From: CAILZL01 sp035548495
Lineage (GTDB): Bacteria > Pseudomonadota > Gammaproteobacteria > Steroidobacterales > Steroidobacteraceae
Direction of reading: 5' to 3'
Length of the DNA: 64,000 nucleotides
Assembly (NCBI GenBank): GCA_035548495.1
Contig: DASZSV010000071.1
Span: 1 to 64,000 of the forward strand
Below, piece after piece: positions 32,429 to 40,877 of the stretch. The translations under genes were made by a program, and so were the position numbers. Below the pieces are notes generated by a model. The model ran no database searches, had not been told where the DNA came from, and was given only the letters and a program-made list of their open reading frames with translations. How positions within the stretch are numbered: the stretch's first letter is position 1; the number at the start of each line of letters is the position of its first letter.

Positions 32429-33682
32429 TCACCCGATGTGGAGAATCCACAGATCAGCAATACGCTTCAGATCCGAAGACTCTGGTACTTTCTTGAAAGC
32501 CGCCCGTGCCTGATCTTTCTGCTTGTTGTTGTAGTAGGCAATGCCCAATGCCATTTGCGCCTGGTCAGGATTTTTGACGCCGCCCTTCTTCAAGCCGCTC
32601 TCAATGGCTTCGATGGCATCAGCAAAACGACCATAGCCAATATAATCCTCTCCCAGTAATACATCTTCCTGACCAGTCGATGACTGGGCGGCTCTCTTTT
32701 CTTCATTCGGTAGCTCAGCCTTATCTGCCTCCATGTTTTTCTTCATCCAAGCCAGCTTGCGGACATCCTGCTCCTTTGTCTCGCCGACCCCAAGTGCTTT
32801 GGCATCAAAACCCGCTTGCATTACATTCACGCCTTCCGCAGGAAATCCGAAATGATTCGCCAACTGAGCCAGTTCGGTGTAGTCGTCGCCTGACTTTAAA
32901 ACACCAAGCGCCAACATCAAACGATACAACTGGAAACTGACTTCATCGTTGTTGCTTAGATCATCCTTCATACCCGCCAACAAGTTCTGCCATAGGGTTG
33001 GAGTGGGATAATAATGGAGCGCCTTCTGAATCGCCGACATGGTACTCTTGTCTATCTTCCCGCCTGCCATCTTGTAGCTGATACTAACTACGTCGTTTAA
33101 CCATTTTTCCTTTGGACGCTGACCCGACTTTTCTGCAGACGATATTAGACTCTCGATTGTCTCCTTGGCCTGCTTAAGTTGTCCGGCGTTGAATTGAACC
33201 TGAGCGTAAATCTCCTGCATCTCGACATCGTTAGGATGTGTTTTAAGCCACTTTGGAACATACTCTTCCAATTTGGCTATATTCCTTGTCTGCACATAAA
33301 GCTGAATCAACATCTTGTTTTCCGCTTCGGCCTTCTCAGGTGTAAGCGAACCCGAATCCAGTATCTTCTCATGCATTGCAGCCGCATCAGCGTAACGCCT
33401 CAGCCCTAAAAGGGCACTCGCGGCATATTGATCAATAGCCAACTCTTCAAACTCTGTCTTGTTAGGCACTGCGCGGGCTTCATTGACCTTCGTCAAAGCC
33501 TCTTCGTATTGCCGCTTGCTCATAAGTGCAACGGCTTCCTGCAGTGGCTTACCGACCTTTGGCGAAACTGTCTGCTTCTGTTCTTTCTTTTCTTCAGCGG
33601 CGCCGGCGCTTACCGCTGTCAATGAAACAACTACTGATACAGCCAGCAATGTTGCGAGGAAAAACGAGGAAAATTTTTTCAT
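32429..33682 (-). CDS. TPR-repeat protein of the TonB cluster
   Basis: Exported protein of 417 residues with a signal peptide (about 1-29, ending VSAGA). It is followed by helical tetratricopeptide-like repeats, for example RQYEEALTKVNEARA, RRYADAAAMHEKILDSG, GRFADAIEAIESGLKKG and KQKDQARAAFKKVPE. It lies 99 bases after the second exbD gene and ends at a strong terminator, so it is probably the last gene of the TonB operon. TPR proteins such as Vibrio TtpA are found in comparable clusters and assist TonB function. A periplasmic accessory role here is inference. ATG 33682 begins the signal peptide and is preferred to 33712. Confidence 0.85.
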   Translation of the reverse strand: MKKFSSFFLATLLAVSVVVSLTAVSAGAAEEKKEQKQTVSPKVGKPLQEAVALMSKRQYEEALTKVNEARAVPNKTEFEELAIDQYAASALLGLRRYADAAAMHEKILDSGSLTPEKAEAENKMLIQLYVQTRNIAKLEEYVPKWLKTHPNDVEMQEIYAQVQFNAGQLKQAKETIESLISSAEKSGQRPKEKWLNDVVSISYKMAGGKIDKSTMSAIQKALHYYPTPTLWQNLLAGMKDDLSNNDEVSFQLYRLMLALGVLKSGDDYTELAQLANHFGFPAEGVNVMQAGFDAKALGVGETKEQDVRKLAWMKKNMEADKAELPNEEKRAAQSSTGQEDVLLGEDYIGYGRFADAIEAIESGLKKGGVKNPDQAQMALGIAYYNNKQKDQARAAFKKVPESSDLKRIADLWILHIG

Positions 33683-33781
33683 TGTCCAAAACCTGGAAAT
33701 CCCGACACCCATGTGTCGTTTGAAGTCTTAACAAATCAGAAATCTGACCGCTTCTTCTCCGGAACCGGTCAAGCGCTTAAC

Positions 33782-34204
33782 TTACATGTACTGCTCGTTG
33801 CCAACAAAACCGATTTTCTCCATGCGGTTACGTTGCGCAGCCGCCAGCACCTGGGCCACCATGTCGTACTTGGTCCACTTATCCGGACGAATGTGCAACT
33901 CCGGCTGGGATTCAACAGGCACATTGAAATACTGCCGGAAATGCTGTTCCAGTTCGGGCAGTGTAACTGGCGTACCATCCCAGTAAATTGAATTATCTGA
34001 ATCAATAACAAGATTGACCACCTGTGGTGGCACCGGATTTTCCGTGTTGGTGGGCGTTGGCATATCCAGCTTGGTGGCATGGGTCTGCACGGGAATGGTG
34101 ATGATCAACATCACGATTAACACCAACATCACGTCGATCAGCGGCGTGGTGTTGACCTCCATCATTGGCTCATCGCTGCCACTGGAACCTACGTTCATAG
34201 CCAT
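33782..34204 (-). CDS. exbD: ExbD-type biopolymer transporter, second copy
   Basis: ExbD subunit of the proton-driven TonB motor, 140 residues. The cytoplasmic tail is followed by one membrane helix containing the essential proton-carrying aspartate (Asp24 in NTTPLIDVMLVL). A periplasmic domain with IDSDNSIYWDG and PELHIRPDKW then follows. It lies 47 bases after the first exbD. The tandem arrangement exbB-exbD1-exbD2 is known from Xanthomonas, where the second copy serves only some substrates. Confidence 0.94.
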   Translation of the reverse strand: MAMNVGSSGSDEPMMEVNTTPLIDVMLVLIVMLIITIPVQTHATKLDMPTPTNTENPVPPQVVNLVIDSDNSIYWDGTPVTLPELEQHFRQYFNVPVESQPELHIRPDKWTKYDMVAQVLAAAQRNRMEKIGFVGNEQYM

Positions 34205-34251
34205 AATTCAATACTCTCGAAGGATTTTGGTGAAGAGAATTTAAAACCAAA

Positions 34252-34722
34252 TCAGGTGCCATTGGCAGATGCTGCGGCGGCCTGTTGGCGCGCCAGCTCT
34301 GCCGCATATCCAGCTTCTGGTTGAGTAATAAAACCAACCTTCTGGATACCGGCACGCTGACAGTCAACCACAACCCGGCCCACGAACTCGTAGCGGACAT
34401 CCTTGTCTGCACGAATTTGCACTTCGGGTTGCGGCTGGATGACTGACTTCTCTTTCAATCGGCTCAGTAACTCATCATTATCAACAAGCGTAATGTTCCA
34501 ATACACCTTGCCTTCCTTGTCAACGGCGATAATGACATTCTCCGGCTTGGTCTGATTAGGCTGATTGGCCGCATCGGGCAAAGTCACTTTGACCGACTGC
34601 GTAATCACTGGCACGGTGATGAGGAAGATGATCAACAACACCAACATGATATCCACCAACGGAGTGGTGTTGATGTTCGACATCACTTCCTCTTCGCCGC
34701 CACCTTGTACATTCATGGCCAT
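34252..34722 (-). CDS. exbD: ExbD-type biopolymer transporter, first copy
   Basis: ExbD subunit of 156 residues. Asp24 lies in NTTPLVDIMLVLLIIFLITVP, the membrane helix; the periplasmic domain includes VDKEGKVYWN and PEVQIRADKDVRYE. A Gln/Ala-rich tail (ELARQQAAAASANGT) is longer than in the second copy. It starts 30 bases after exbB and is probably co-translated with it. The two ExbDs are clearly paralogous but not recent duplicates. Confidence 0.95.
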   Translation of the reverse strand: MAMNVQGGGEEEVMSNINTTPLVDIMLVLLIIFLITVPVITQSVKVTLPDAANQPNQTKPENVIIAVDKEGKVYWNITLVDNDELLSRLKEKSVIQPQPEVQIRADKDVRYEFVGRVVVDCQRAGIQKVGFITQPEAGYAAELARQQAAAASANGT

Positions 34723-34752
34723 GGGGCTTTTCCTCTTGTCAAAAAGCAGTGC

Positions 34753-35490
34753 TTACTTGGCGCGAGGAGCAGATGCAGCAGCGCGACCGCCAGCATCCTG
34801 GGAAACACGGGCACCACTCACAAGAAAAGCATGCAGGTCGGCATTGAAATAACGCAGGAGTTCGAGCAAACGCTTGTTGCGGCCGAGCAACCAGTTGTAA
34901 CCCAGCACGGCAGGCACCGCCACTGCCAAGCCGATAGCGGTCATGATCAAGGCTTCACCGACGGGGCCGGCCACCTTGTCGATACTGGCCTGACCCGCAG
35001 CACCGATACCGGTCAATGCTTTCAAAATGCCGTACACGGTTCCGAACAAGCCGACGAACGGAGAAGTGGAACCTACCGTCGCGAGGAAGGAAAGACCCTT
35101 GCTCAAGCTGCTGTTGACCTGATCAACAGAACGCTGCAAAGACATGGTCACCCATTCGTGCAGAGGAATCTGGTCGGTCAAACGGCCTTCATGATGCTCA
35201 GTGGCACGCAGACCGTCTTCTGCGATCATCTTGAACGCATGGTCCTTGCCTTTCAGGCGATTGATACCTTCACGAATAGAACCGGCGTTCCAGAATCCCT
35301 TGACAACTTCCTGATACTGCTTGTTCAGGCGAACCTGATCCAGCCACTTGGTAAACATGATGAACCAGGACATGGCTGACATGATCACCAGAATCACAAA
35401 AACGGTTCTTGACACCGCATCGCCCGTCAACAACATGGCTTTCAGGCTGTACGGATTTTCTACTACTTGCTGCACTTGATTGGGTTCCAT
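34753..35490 (-). CDS. exbB: ExbB/TolQ/MotA-family proton channel protein
   Basis: Polytopic subunit of the TonB motor, 245 residues. The three expected membrane helices are visible: FVILVIMSAMSWFIMFTKW near residue 30, then two in the C-terminal half. SPFVGLFGTVYGILKALTGIG and EALIMTAIGLAVAVPAVLGYN are the conserved ExbB core and include the helix pore lining. It lies 83 bases after tonB and is followed closely by two exbD genes. Confidence 0.96.
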   Translation of the reverse strand: MEPNQVQQVVENPYSLKAMLLTGDAVSRTVFVILVIMSAMSWFIMFTKWLDQVRLNKQYQEVVKGFWNAGSIREGINRLKGKDHAFKMIAEDGLRATEHHEGRLTDQIPLHEWVTMSLQRSVDQVNSSLSKGLSFLATVGSTSPFVGLFGTVYGILKALTGIGAAGQASIDKVAGPVGEALIMTAIGLAVAVPAVLGYNWLLGRNKRLLELLRYFNADLHAFLVSGARVSQDAGGRAAASAPRAK

Positions 35491-35573
35491 GGAACTACCA
35501 CCCTCTGATCGATAAATAAATAAAAAGAAAATAAAACTTAAAAATCAAACCATACACAACTGTTCGCTTAAAT

Positions 35574-36215
35574 CTATCTATCCTTAAGCTTAAATCTGAT
35601 CGGCAATCTGGTCTCGTACGGAAAAGGAACACCATTTTTTGTCGCAGGCAACAACCTTACAGTTTTTACATACTTTATGGCCGCCTCATCAAGGCGTGGG
35701 AATCCACTTGATGTCGCAACCTGAATGTTTGAAGGCCTTCCACTGACATCTACAACAAAGGACACCATTACCAACCCCTCTTCCCCATCTCTTTTCGAAG
35801 CATATGGGTAAAAATCATCGGGATTACCAAAAGGATGCCGAGGGTCAGGCCGAGGTTTCACAATTTCAGGCGCAACAACAGGGGGTTGCGTGACCGCCGG
35901 CTTTTCCTGGGTCATCTGCGTAATAGCATTTGGCGGCGGTGTTGCCGGTGTCGCAATCGTAACTTCAGGCGGTGGAACGAACGGCGGCGGCGGCGTCTGC
36001 ATGTCTGGCGGCGGCGGCGGCGGCGGCGGCGGTTCTTCCTTTTTTTGCTCTTCAATAATTTTGGTCTTGATGTCGTTCGGCAGCACTTCCACCAAACGGC
36101 GAGCCAAGCCATTTTGCAACGCCCAAAATGCAACGAGGTGCAGCCCGATCACCAGGATCATGATGACTGTACGCTTAGTACCTTGTTGTGCTTCTGCACT
36201 TGCCGTTAAGGCCAT
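35574..36215 (-). CDS. tonB: Energy transducer TonB
   Basis: Spans the periplasm and passes energy from ExbB/ExbD to outer-membrane receptors. Length is 213 residues. The N-terminal membrane anchor is at about 16-34 (VIMILVIGLHLVAFWAL, with the conserved His), followed by a Pro/Glu-rich spacer with nine consecutive prolines (62-70). The C-terminal TonB domain (about 130-213) contains GLVMVSFVVDVSGRPSNIQV and LDEAAIKYVKTVR. ATG 36215 follows AGGTGGG. The longer frame from 36257 lacks such a site. Confidence 0.95.
   Translation of the reverse strand: MALTASAEAQQGTKRTVIMILVIGLHLVAFWALQNGLARRLVEVLPNDIKTKIIEEQKKEEPPPPPPPPPDMQTPPPPFVPPPEVTIATPATPPPNAITQMTQEKPAVTQPPVVAPEIVKPRPDPRHPFGNPDDFYPYASKRDGEEGLVMVSFVVDVSGRPSNIQVATSSGFPRLDEAAIKYVKTVRLLPATKNGVPFPYETRLPIRFKLKDR
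36006..36032. repeat. GGC trinucleotide run in tonB
   Basis: Consecutive GGC units on the plus strand encode the nine-proline run of TonB. Slippage would add or remove whole prolines without breaking the frame. Confidence 0.7.
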
Positions 36216-36569
36216 GCCATCCCACCTAACAGTTATCCGGAGCAACGCTCCGTACATTGAAACTAATACTTATTTAAAAAATCATCTTGTTGACGGACTA
36301 TGTGCTGCGATGGCTACTTGTCGTACCCGCGAATTGTTACAGTCACACAATGCCCGTACATGAAGCTGCGGTAAGGTATATATAAATCCCGGCGAAGGCA
36401 AGACATCTGGCGAAAATTGATCGAGCTTTTTTTCATGTCCGGTTCTGGTATTACAAATTCAAGCTGGTTGTCAACATCCGCGCCCGCTGCTTAATGATTC
36501 ACTGGCCCCGTCAAAGGCACCCTGCTTCACGACTGCACTCCATTAAGGCATTGCAACAACACTCTTAGA
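36216..36569. other. 354-base gap upstream of tonB, no gene
   Basis: No gene is supported. On the minus strand TTGCCT (36396-36401) and TATACC (36375-36380), 15 bases apart, are a weak candidate tonB promoter that would leave a leader of about 160 bases. I looked for a Fur box (GATAATGATAATCATTATC-like) and saw no convincing match. The part nearest murU contains only its 3' flank. Confidence 0.4.
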
Positions 36570-37238
36570 TTACTGTTGCTGTAATGCCGCCAGTCTTTCC
36601 GGCGTACCGGCATCAGACCACTGCCCGGAAAATAGTTCACCCGTTACTCGCGCTTTGTGAACTGCGGCGTACAACAACGGCGCCAATTTGAACGCGCCGT
36701 GGGAGCAACCGTCAAAAAACTGCGGGTGATAGAAGCCGATTCCCGAATAAGTAAACTGTGGCACAGTGTGCGTCGTGACCAGGCCATCGCGCAGGCCGAA
36801 GTCACCTTGAACGTGATGCGCAGGATTGGGTACCAAAATCAAATGTGCCAGGGTGTCAGAACGCCACACGCCGGGTAGTTGCGGAGATTGAATTCGCCAA
36901 TCGGTCCACACGTCACCGTTAATGATCAAGAACGGCTCATCACCCAACAGCGGCAGCGCCTTTAAAATGCCGCCACCTGTTTCCAGCGCTGGCCAGCCTT
37001 CATGACTGTAGGCAATGTGCAGTCCCCAGCGCGAGCCATCGCCAACGAATGCGGGAATTTGTTCACCCAGCCAGCCAGTATTGATCACCACTTCCCTGAT
37101 GCCGCCGGCTGCAATGTTTTCGAGGTGATACTCAATCAACGCCTTGCCGCGCACCTTCAGCAACGGCTTGGGATGCGCATCGGTCAGCGGACGCATACGT
37201 TCACCACGGCCTGCCGCAAGTATCATGGCCCTCATCAT
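36570..37238 (-). CDS. murU: N-acetylmuramate alpha-1-phosphate uridylyltransferase
   Basis: Nucleotidyltransferase that makes UDP-MurNAc from MurNAc-1-phosphate in the peptidoglycan recycling route that bypasses de novo MurNAc synthesis and the fosfomycin target. The glycine-rich binding loop LAAGRGERMRPLT and KPLLKVRGKALIEYHL are near the N-terminus, and the metal-binding Asp lies in FLIINGDVWTD. The C-terminus SGQWSDAGTPERLAAL fits MurU. Length is 222 residues. It shares four bases with amgK, whose kinase supplies the substrate. Confidence 0.95.
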   Translation of the reverse strand: MMRAMILAAGRGERMRPLTDAHPKPLLKVRGKALIEYHLENIAAGGIREVVINTGWLGEQIPAFVGDGSRWGLHIAYSHEGWPALETGGGILKALPLLGDEPFLIINGDVWTDWRIQSPQLPGVWRSDTLAHLILVPNPAHHVQGDFGLRDGLVTTHTVPQFTYSGIGFYHPQFFDGCSHGAFKLAPLLYAAVHKARVTGELFSGQWSDAGTPERLAALQQQ

Positions 37239-38221
37239 TGCAGTTCCAGCAGGTCAAACAGCTTCAGCAACGGCCGCAACTCATCGTAACGCTGGACAGT
37301 ATGACGAACATAGGCAATGAATCGCGGTGTATCGGCAAGATACCTGGGTTTGCCGTCGCGATAGTTGATGCGTGCAAAAATACCCAGCACCTTGAGATGC
37401 CGCTGCAATCCCATCCATTCCAGATCGCAATAGAACTGACCAAAATCACCGGGCACCGGCAACGACGCATGTCGTGCACGTTCCCAGTATTTCGCCGCCC
37501 AATCAATAATTCTTTCCTCGGGCCAACTGATGAACGCATCGCGGAACAGCGATGCAACGTCATAGCTGATGGGACCGTACACTGCGTCCTGAAAATCCAG
37601 CACACCGGGATTGGGTGTGCTGATCATCAGATTGCGCGGCATGTAATCACGATGCACAAACACCCGGGACTGAGACAGATTGCGCCGGATGATCAGCGAG
37701 AACATTTGTTGCAAAGCCTGCTGCCGGGCTTCGTCCAGATCGCGTTGCAGATGCCTGCCAATGAACCACTCCGGAAAAAGATTCAACTCCCGCTGCAATA
37801 GCGCTTCATCATATACCGGCAATTCGCCGGGCTTGCTTGCCAGTTGCCACCTGATCAGCGCGTCTATTGCCACGGAAAAAAGCTCGTCCGCACTGGTTTC
37901 ATTCAATACATCGAGATAAGTCTGCGTTCCCAGATCACTTAGCAGCAGATATCCGCGCGTAATATCACTGGCGATGACTTCCGGCACGTGAACACCAGCG
38001 GATCGCAATAACGCAGCAACATGCAAAAAAGGCCTGACGTCTTCCTTGTCCGGCGGTGCATCCATTGCGATGCAGGTGTTGAGACCATGAGTGATCCGGA
38101 AATAACGGCGAAAGCTGGCATCAGCGGACGCCGGCATACACTGCAAGGCATTGTCACCGAGCTGTTCCTCCGCCCATTTCATCAACTCACTCAGGCGTGC
38201 ATCGTGTTGGTCATCGGTCAT
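37235..38221 (-). CDS. amgK: Anomeric MurNAc/GlcNAc kinase
   Basis: Phosphotransferase of the aminoglycoside-kinase fold that phosphorylates MurNAc at the anomeric carbon for MurU. Length is 328 residues. The catalytic loop FVHRDYMPRNLM and the metal-binding VLDFQDAVYGPISYD are complete. The N-terminal half carries SADASFRRYFRI, typical of AmgK. ATG 38221 is preferred; the frame extends upstream to 38296 without conserved residues. It is divergent from lptD and overlaps murU, the same pairing as in Pseudomonas. Confidence 0.95.
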   Translation of the reverse strand: MTDDQHDARLSELMKWAEEQLGDNALQCMPASADASFRRYFRITHGLNTCIAMDAPPDKEDVRPFLHVAALLRSAGVHVPEVIASDITRGYLLLSDLGTQTYLDVLNETSADELFSVAIDALIRWQLASKPGELPVYDEALLQRELNLFPEWFIGRHLQRDLDEARQQALQQMFSLIIRRNLSQSRVFVHRDYMPRNLMISTPNPGVLDFQDAVYGPISYDVASLFRDAFISWPEERIIDWAAKYWERARHASLPVPGDFGQFYCDLEWMGLQRHLKVLGIFARINYRDGKPRYLADTPRFIAYVRHTVQRYDELRPLLKLFDLLELQ

Positions 38222-38378
38222 TGTTATCTCAATCTCGCTCAATCCGACCGCGAAAATTAAAGTGGCAAGGTCTGCTTCATCAACTATATAGTGCAATCCT
38301 GTCTGAGGACAGATTCCGGATGCGCCCGCGTTACTGACTTACAATGATCAACTTTTAATTGACCTGCTCCATTGATTG

Positions 38379-40781
38379 ATGTCTGCGAGTTCTCACTGCC
38401 ACTTCAACCAAGTCCCGCACATGCTGCAGTTAATGATGGCAGCGCTGGCATTGCTCGCCATCGGAATTGCTGCGCAGGCGCAAACCTGTCCTGACTCGGA
38501 AACGCCCGGCACTGAACGTCCGGTCGTCCCGGCGGCCAGTGTGGACTTTTCCAAGATTCCCATTCAATTCAGTTTCGATGGCGGCGACAGTGTACTGAAT
38601 GGCAAGAGCGAGTTGTTCGGTGCGAAGGCAGTTCAGGGCAATCGCTCCATCAGTGCCGATACATTGCACTACGACTTCAGCAATCGCAGTCTGAAAGCCG
38701 ATGGCAATGTAATGTACGAAGACTCGCAGGTGCAGGTGTCTGGCAACGATGCCAGCATGGATAGCACCACAGGCGTGCAATTCGATCAAGCCGGTTTTGC
38801 ACTCAAACAACGTGCTGGCCACGGTTCGGCAAGCCGTATCCAGTTGACGCCACAGGGCAACTTGCAACTGGACGATGTGCGTTACACCACCTGCCCGGAA
38901 AACAAACCCGACTGGGAATTGAAACTGTCGGAACTGGATATCAATCAGTCAACCCGTACCGGCACCGGCAGGAATGCGCGACTGGAATTCAAGAATATTC
39001 CACTTTTTTACACCCCATGGATTTCTTTTCCGGTGGGCAATGAACGCAAATCGGGCTTTCTCCCTCCCAACTTGCAAAGCTCATCACGAGGCGGATATTC
39101 GCTGCTGATTCCGTGGTACTGGAATATTGCGCCGAACTACGATGCCACGCTGACGCCGATCATTGACACCCGCCGCGGTGCGGAACTGAATTCTGAATTC
39201 AGATACCTGACTGAACTCAGCAACGGCACGGTGACGGCGGATTATCTTCCACATGATTCCACTGACACACAACGCCGCTGGCGTGGACTTGTCCAACTCC
39301 AGCATGTCACCGACTTCACTTCACATCTACGCCTCAAACTCGATGGCACCGATGTGTCCGACAACCAGTGGTTTGAAGACTTCGGCCAGAATCGCGATGA
39401 AACCAGTCAGGTTTATTTGATTCGCAATCTGAATTTCAGCGCTTACAGCGCCAACTGGCAAGGCAGTGTCAGCGCACAGAACATGCTGATCCTTGATAAA
39501 CAAATCAAGGCACCATTGACGTCCACTGCTGGCACTGCGGTTTTCGATCCACGTCCCTATACGGTATTGCCAAGAATCAGCGTCGCCGGACGAGAGGATG
39601 AATTGCCGTACGGACTCGACTTCAACTTTGCAGGTGAACTGACTTATTTCACGCGCAGTGAACGCAACACAATCAGCCAGAACCAGCCGGATCCCAATGT
39701 AAATGGCGCACATCCCAATGTAAATGGCGCACGGTTGTTTCTGGAACCCGGATTGTCACTGCCGCTGCAAACACCCGGCATGTACGTGATACCAACCTGG
39801 CGCTGGCGCTACAGCGCGTACCAGCTCAGTCCCAACGAAACATATGCGGCAACAACGCGTAGCCCGGTGTTGTCTGCACCCATTTCCAGCGTGGACATGG
39901 CAATGACGTTTGAAAAAACATCGGCTGACGCACAACGTCTTTACACGCTGCAACCGCGCATCCTGTATGCCTATGTTCCGTTTCGCAAACAGAGCGATGT
40001 GCCTGTTTTCGATACCGGCCTGCCCGATTTCAATCTGATACAGCTGTTCGATGTGGATCGCTTCATCGGCCCCGATCGTCTCGGCGATACCAATCAGATC
40101 AGCGCCGGTATCACCACACGCATGATGGACTCACACAGCGGCAGGCAATTTCTTTCAGGCACGCTGGGACAGGCTTTTTACCTCACATCGCCCTGCGTGA
40201 TTGCCGTCGACTCGCCGCCCGATACCTGCGACGTACACCGCAGCGGGATTTATCATTCCTCACCAGTCATCGGACAAGTGGCGCTGTCCGCATACAAAAA
40301 CTGGAGTGCATCGGTGGGCATGCAGTGGGATCCGGTGGCGGCGCGCACAGACCGCAGCGAAGTCAACTTCCAGTATCTGCCCGGACACAACAAGGTCATC
40401 AACATCGGCTATCGCTTCACGCGCACCACCGGCAGTAACAGCGATGTCGCCGCCAACAGTACCAACCCCACCGGCCGCGTCGATCAATGGGAAACTTCAT
40501 TCGCCTGGCCGGTCGGCGTCAACTGGAGCACGTATGGACGTGTTGTCTATTCTCGAGTAGACAACCAGGTGCATGATTATCTCGCCGGCCTTGAGTATCG
40601 TTCGTGCTGCTGGAACTTGCGCCTGGTGCTGAGCCGTTCCGTCACCACACGCGAAGGTTTCTATGACACACGTCTGAACCTTCAATTTGAACTCAAGGGA
40701 CTGGGCAATGCAGGAAGCGCGGGCAGCGCAGACGCCTCATTGCAGAACGCCATTCCCGGTTACTCTTCGCGGCCCGATTGA
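38379..40781 (+). CDS. lptD: LPS-assembly protein LptD
   Basis: Outer-membrane translocon that places lipopolysaccharide on the cell surface together with LptE. Length is about 800 residues. It has a signal peptide (ending IAAQAQ), an LptA-like beta-jellyroll domain (about 60-200, KAVQGNRSISADTLHYDF) and a C-terminal beta barrel (about 210-780). Cysteines needed for the inter-domain disulfides are visible: one near the mature N-terminus, one in TTCPENKPDW and the adjacent pair in YRSCCWNLRLV. ATG 38379 is taken; ATG 38421 would start closer to the signal peptide core. A 21-base tandem repeat lies inside. It heads the lptD-surA-pdxA-rsmA-apaG-apaH group. Confidence 0.95.
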   Translation: MSASSHCHFNQVPHMLQLMMAALALLAIGIAAQAQTCPDSETPGTERPVVPAASVDFSKIPIQFSFDGGDSVLNGKSELFGAKAVQGNRSISADTLHYDFSNRSLKADGNVMYEDSQVQVSGNDASMDSTTGVQFDQAGFALKQRAGHGSASRIQLTPQGNLQLDDVRYTTCPENKPDWELKLSELDINQSTRTGTGRNARLEFKNIPLFYTPWISFPVGNERKSGFLPPNLQSSSRGGYSLLIPWYWNIAPNYDATLTPIIDTRRGAELNSEFRYLTELSNGTVTADYLPHDSTDTQRRWRGLVQLQHVTDFTSHLRLKLDGTDVSDNQWFEDFGQNRDETSQVYLIRNLNFSAYSANWQGSVSAQNMLILDKQIKAPLTSTAGTAVFDPRPYTVLPRISVAGREDELPYGLDFNFAGELTYFTRSERNTISQNQPDPNVNGAHPNVNGARLFLEPGLSLPLQTPGMYVIPTWRWRYSAYQLSPNETYAATTRSPVLSAPISSVDMAMTFEKTSADAQRLYTLQPRILYAYVPFRKQSDVPVFDTGLPDFNLIQLFDVDRFIGPDRLGDTNQISAGITTRMMDSHSGRQFLSGTLGQAFYLTSPCVIAVDSPPDTCDVHRSGIYHSSPVIGQVALSAYKNWSASVGMQWDPVAARTDRSEVNFQYLPGHNKVINIGYRFTRTTGSNSDVAANSTNPTGRVDQWETSFAWPVGVNWSTYGRVVYSRVDNQVHDYLAGLEYRSCCWNLRLVLSRSVTTREGFYDTRLNLQFELKGLGNAGSAGSADASLQNAIPGYSSRPD
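39692..39733. repeat. 21-base tandem duplication inside lptD
   Basis: Two identical 21-base units (39692-39712 and 39713-39733) encode HPNVNGA-like residues twice in a predicted barrel loop. The frame is preserved, so the loop is seven residues longer. Confidence 0.85.
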
Positions 40782-40877
40782 ACTGGCGGGATCAATCAAT
40801 AAGCGAAGTTCACTCATTCGCGGTGCGAACGGGTTACACTAGGGATATTTTTCCGGACACCTTTTAGCAAACTCACC

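Noticed and set aside
35835..36209. 124-codon plus-strand arginine-rich frame opposite tonB
   Set aside because: It is an antisense reading of the TonB proline-rich spacer.
36216..36569. Fur box upstream of tonB
   Set aside because: No segment came close to the 19-base consensus on either strand.
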